From assembly GCF_000720115.1 (NCBI RefSeq), contig NZ_JOIR01000028.1, positions 76,905 to 140,904 on the forward strand: DNA of 64,000 bases, written 5' to 3'. This DNA is from Streptomyces sp. NRRL F-2580. Its GTDB lineage: Bacteria > Actinomycetota > Actinomycetes > Streptomycetales > Streptomycetaceae. Made by a program: the position numbers and the translations under genes. Shown here piece by piece: positions 61,601-64,000 of this stretch (positions are counted from its first letter, which is position 1; every line of letters begins with the position of its first letter). Under the pieces are notes generated by a model, which saw only the letters and a program-made list of their open reading frames with translations, had not been told where the DNA came from and searched no databases.

Positions 61601-64000
61601 TTCACGGCCTCCGGGGCCGCCGCCGGATCCTGCGCCCTGGGCTCCGTGAAGTCTCAGCTCGGCCACACCAAGTGCGCCGCGGGTCTCGCCGGACTCATCA
61701 AGGCGGCACGGGCCGTCCACTCGGGCGTACGGCCGCCGACCCTGCACATCGACACCCCGAACCCGGCCTGGCGGGCGGAGACCAGCCCCTTCTCCTTCGA
61801 CAGCGAGGCCCGCCCCTGGGCCGTACCGGTCGAGCGGCGGATCGCCGGCGTGAGCGCCTTCGGCTTCGGCGGCACCAACTACCACGCCGTGCTGGCCGGT
61901 TACGGCGGCGCCGAGGAACCCCGACACGGCGTGGAGGAGTGGCCGGCCGAGCTGTTCTGCTTCCGCGGCGCGGACCGGAAGGCGGCCGGCCGGGCGATGA
62001 CACGGCTCGCGGCCCGTCTGGAGGAGAACGACACGGCCGGACGCCCCTGGCCGCTGCGCGACCTCGCGGCGGAAACCGCCACCGGCTCCGGCCCCGTCCA
62101 GGTGGCGATCGTGGCCGCCGACCTCGACGAACTGGCGGCCCGCCTCGAACAGGCCCGCACCTTCACCGACGGCACGGGCATCCACATCGCACACGAAAAG
62201 AACGGCCTGACGGCCTTCCTCTTCCCCGGCCAGGGCAGCCAACGCCCCGCCATGATGGGCGAGTTGTTCATGGCGTTCCCCGCCCTGCGCACCCTCCTGG
62301 ACTTGGCTCCGCCCCCGGTCGTGGCCGCGATGTTCCCACCCGCGGCCTTTACCGCCGAGGGACGGACGGCCCAGAGAACGGCGGTCACCGACACCCGCGT
62401 GGCCCAGCCCGCCCTGGGACTGGCCGGGGCAGCGGCACACCTGCTGCTCGGCGAGCTCGGCGTACGGCCGGACTGCGTGGCCGGGCACTCGTACGGGGAG
62501 CTCACCGCGCTCTGGGCGGCCGGGGTCTACGACACCGGGAGCCTGCTGCGGCTGAGCGCCCACCGCGCCGAGGCGATCCTGAAGGCCGCCGGCACGGATC
62601 CGGGCGGGATGGCGGCGGTGTCGGCAACGCCGGACGAGGTCGCCGCACACACCGACTGCACCATCGCGAACCACAACGCCCCCCGCCAGTGCGTCATCTC
62701 GGGCCCCACACCCACCATCGAAGAAGCGATCTCCGCACTCCGCGAGGCGGGCCTGTCCGCGGAGCCCCTCCCGGTGGCCTGCGCCTTCCACAGCAAGGTG
62801 GTGTCGGAGGCCTCGAAGGCCCTCGCCACGGCCCTCGCGGACACACCGATGACAGCCCCGGTCCTCCCCGTCTGGTCGAACACCACGGCCGACCGGTACC
62901 CGACCTCAGCCGAGGAAGTCCGGACCCTCCTGGCCCGCCAGGTAGCGGAGCCGGTCCGCTTCGTCGACGAGGTGGAGGCGATGTACGCGGCCGGCGTCCG
63001 CACCTTCGTGGAGGCGGGCCCCGGCCGGGTCCTCACCGCCCTCGTCGGCCGGATCCTGTCCGACCGCCCCCACACGGTGATCCCGCTGGACGTACCCGGC
63101 GAGCACGGCCTGGTCCGGCTGGTCACGGCGCTGGCGGAACTGACGGCGGCCGGCGTGCCGGTGGCACCGGAGGCCCTGTTCCGCGGCCGCACATCCCGCC
63201 TCCCCGAACGCGCCCCGCGCCGTCCGGGCTGGCTGGTCGACGGCCACCTGGTCCGCACCGCGTCCGGCACCCCGGTCCCCGGCGGCCTCCGCCCGGCACA
63301 CCGCGTGGCCGCGCCGACTGAAGCCGTAGATCCGCGCACGACCGCGAATGGAGGCACGGGCATGACCACGAGTCGCACGGCAGGCGCCGAAGAGACCGTC
63401 CTGGAGTACCTCCGCGGTACCCGCGAGCTGGTCGCGGCCCAGCGGGACGTCCTGCTGAGCTACCTGGGCCTGCCCGCCCTGCCCGCGACGGGTTCCACCG
63501 GGGCCGGGAGTGTGCCGGGGCGATCCCCGCAGGGCGCCGAACGCACTTCCGCCCAGTTCTCCGACCCCCCGTCACGTTCGGCGTCCGAGGAGACGTCCCG
63601 GCGCGCGCCCGGCCCCACCTCTCCCACCGCCCCCGGCGGAGGTCCGGCCCCCGACCGGTCCCCCGAGGCGGTCATGCAGGTCGTCCTGGAGATCGTCCAC
63701 ACCCGGACCGGCTACCCCCTGGACATGCTCGACCCCGGCCTGGACCTGGAGGCGGACCTCTCCATCGACTCCATCAAGCGCGTGGAGATCATCGGCGCCC
63801 TGGCCGACCGGATCGGCCTCCCCCAGGACCCGGGCGGCTCCGCCGAGTCCGCGGTCGAGGAACTGTCCCGGATCAAGACCCTGCGCGCCATAGTCGACTG
63901 GATCACCACGCACACCACCCCCCAGCCGGCCCAGCAAGCGCACCCGCACCCGGCCCCAACCCCCCAGCCCCCCACACCCACACCCACACCGCCACTCACC
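58619..64000 (+). CDS. PUFA-synthase-like type I synthase with two nitronate-monooxygenase-like barrels (cut by window end)
   Basis: At least 1794 codons are present and no stop is reached. Residues about 1-240 form a nitronate-monooxygenase-like FMN barrel (GHEAGGRVG, with Arg145 replacing the usual His). Residues about 260-600 form a second barrel with the His kept (ECGGH434). A ketosynthase follows from about 650, with Cys841 in VDAACASS and later EAHGTGT and GHTKCAAG. An acyltransferase follows with Ser1291 in GHSYGE and a CAFHSK motif. An acyl carrier protein has Ser1718 in SIDSIKRVEI, the form typical of PfaA/PUFA synthases. The GTG at 58619 follows GAGGAG. The product is unknown. Confidence 0.88.
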   Translation, partial: MTPHSPQSAATRDLVVAVSPFEEPCPAVVTAAERAGALGLLDLGRDANAARSGLAESGRRLGSSGRYGVRVPAGCPLGPEELPAEVDTVLLADPAWHTPERVAAWTAAAGRPRVWAEVTSLAEATAAVAAGVDSLVAKGHEAGGRVGAATTFVLLQQLLGAPAIRVPVRAFGGIGPHTAAAAVAGGAAGVLLDAQLALTVEGEAALPADVAAAVRAMDGSETRLADGHRVFTRPDLTPPEGPAHLLLGARALRTQLLPVGQDGASAARLAERHRTTGGVLLAVRAAIGGHLAAAARTRPPAVAQGPMTRVSDQAAFAEAVAAAGGVPYLALAVMEGPDVRRLLAETAERLGERLWGVGLLGFAPPELRRVQLAAVTEARPPHAIIAGGTPAQAAPLEAAGIRTHLHVPSPGLLERYIAEGARRFVFEGLECGGHVGPRASFPLWEEQIERLLSCPEPEALDLLFAGGIHDERSAAMAVAAAAPLAERGARIGVLMGTAYLFTEEAVAAGAVLPGFQRAAVECADTVLLRTAPGHATRCADTPYAETFEATRRRLAESGVEAREVWEELERLNLGRLRIASKGLRRAADRLEAVDEEQQYAEGLFMLGQAATLRTATTTIAALHAQVTEGATALLERRARDFADEVREAADPLDIAIVGMACAYPGAPDLAAYWAMVLAGTDAVTEVPAERWDPELYYDADPALAGERTPSRWGGFLGPVPFDALAHGIPPASLAGIEPVQLLALEISARALGDAGYGRERAFDRSRTSVVFGAEAGTELAGAYGLRALYPAYLGELPPALDEQLPRLTEDSFPGILANVIAGRVANRLDLGGANCTVDAACASSLAALDLACRQLRDGDSDMVLCGGADVHNGINDYLMFASVRALSPGGRCRPFDAAADGIALGEGVGALVLKRLADAERDGDRVYAVIKAVGSASDGRSLGLTAPRPEGQRRALERAYARAGIAPAEVGLVEAHGTGTVVGDSTELAVLSELFTASGAAAGSCALGSVKSQLGHTKCAAGLAGLIKAARAVHSGVRPPTLHIDTPNPAWRAETSPFSFDSEARPWAVPVERRIAGVSAFGFGGTNYHAVLAGYGGAEEPRHGVEEWPAELFCFRGADRKAAGRAMTRLAARLEENDTAGRPWPLRDLAAETATGSGPVQVAIVAADLDELAARLEQARTFTDGTGIHIAHEKNGLTAFLFPGQGSQRPAMMGELFMAFPALRTLLDLAPPPVVAAMFPPAAFTAEGRTAQRTAVTDTRVAQPALGLAGAAAHLLLGELGVRPDCVAGHSYGELTALWAAGVYDTGSLLRLSAHRAEAILKAAGTDPGGMAAVSATPDEVAAHTDCTIANHNAPRQCVISGPTPTIEEAISALREAGLSAEPLPVACAFHSKVVSEASKALATALADTPMTAPVLPVWSNTTADRYPTSAEEVRTLLARQVAEPVRFVDEVEAMYAAGVRTFVEAGPGRVLTALVGRILSDRPHTVIPLDVPGEHGLVRLVTALAELTAAGVPVAPEALFRGRTSRLPERAPRRPGWLVDGHLVRTASGTPVPGGLRPAHRVAAPTEAVDPRTTANGGTGMTTSRTAGAEETVLEYLRGTRELVAAQRDVLLSYLGLPALPATGSTGAGSVPGRSPQGAERTSAQFSDPPSRSASEETSRRAPGPTSPTAPGGGPAPDRSPEAVMQVVLEIVHTRTGYPLDMLDPGLDLEADLSIDSIKRVEIIGALADRIGLPQDPGGSAESAVEELSRIKTLRAIVDWITTHTTPQPAQQAHPHPAPTPQPPTPTPTPPLT

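Noticed and set aside
58438..63321. A 1627-codon open frame on the plus strand over the synthase
   Set aside because: It is offset by one base from the frame that carries the KS, AT and ACP motifs, and its translation is Arg/Pro-rich without domains.

Overview
The window is chromosomal DNA of a Streptomyces-type actinomycete. The evidence is very high G+C, strong third-position G/C bias, frequent GTG and TTG starts behind GGAGG-like ribosome sites, many 4-bp start/stop overlaps, abundant secreted proteins and lipoproteins, a SpoIIE-type phosphatase, a TTA-containing eCIS-type gene and a modular polyketide/PUFA-like synthase. No tRNA, rRNA, CRISPR array, transposase or phage gene was recognised. 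About 46 protein-coding genes are supported, plus three decayed or frame-disrupted ones.

Layout. 1-6.6 kb: tail of a lipoprotein, two VOC proteins, two GNAT acetyltransferases, an erythromycin-esterase homologue and a PAS-GAF-SpoIIE phosphatase. 6.6-10.1 kb: a HelR-like RNA-polymerase-recycling helicase behind a palindrome that resembles the rifamycin-associated element, then a small molybdenum neighbourhood (HTH-TOBE protein, decayed molybdopterin oxidoreductase fragment, tandem Mop protein). 10.3-13.4 kb: a VWA protein with a frame-broken partner and a TetR-SDR pair with a perfect operator. 13.7-17.3 kb: DUF4142 and DUF1996 secreted proteins facing a PucR-type regulator across a double hairpin. 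17.8-22 kb: a redox module (haem-type membrane protein, NuoF-like/ferredoxin fusion, repeat lipoprotein, His-tailed lipoprotein). 22.1-23.7 kb: a secreted tripeptidyl-peptidase-like hydrolase. 24.1-29.7 kb: the glyoxylate bypass (aceA, aceB and a 3-hydroxybutyryl-CoA dehydrogenase) divergent from a RamB/ScfR-type regulator, with candidate operators between. 29.7-34.8 kb: a cobalamin-binding protein, hotdog thioesterase, 2,4-dienoyl-CoA reductase and streptogrisin-like protease.

34.8-41.2 kb is a sugar ABC importer operon (binding protein, two permeases) ending in a GH38 alpha-mannosidase. 41.7-43.2 kb holds an orphan DUF4157 (eCIS core) protein with an unassigned C-terminal domain and an early TTA codon. 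43.2-45.9 kb: a small membrane protein, a universal stress protein and a TetR-PLP dehydratase operon. 46-50 kb: secreted GH27 and GH89 glycosidases. 50.2-54.4 kb: a membrane-anchored molybdopterin oxidoreductase, an esterase-fold membrane protein and a serine-hydrolase-like lipoprotein lacking its catalytic Ser and Lys. 54.4-58.1 kb: a P450, a secreted propeller/Ig-like protein and a LysR regulator. 58.6-64 kb: the start of a large synthase with two nitronate-monooxygenase-like barrels, then KS, AT and a PUFA-type ACP, open at the window edge.

How they work together: aceA/aceB/hbd, the RamB-like regulator, fadH and the thioesterase form a fatty-acid/acetate-use block. The ABC importer with GH38, GH27 and GH89 suggests use of host-type or fungal glycans. 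The redox module and the DUF4157 protein are the least understood parts and the best leads.
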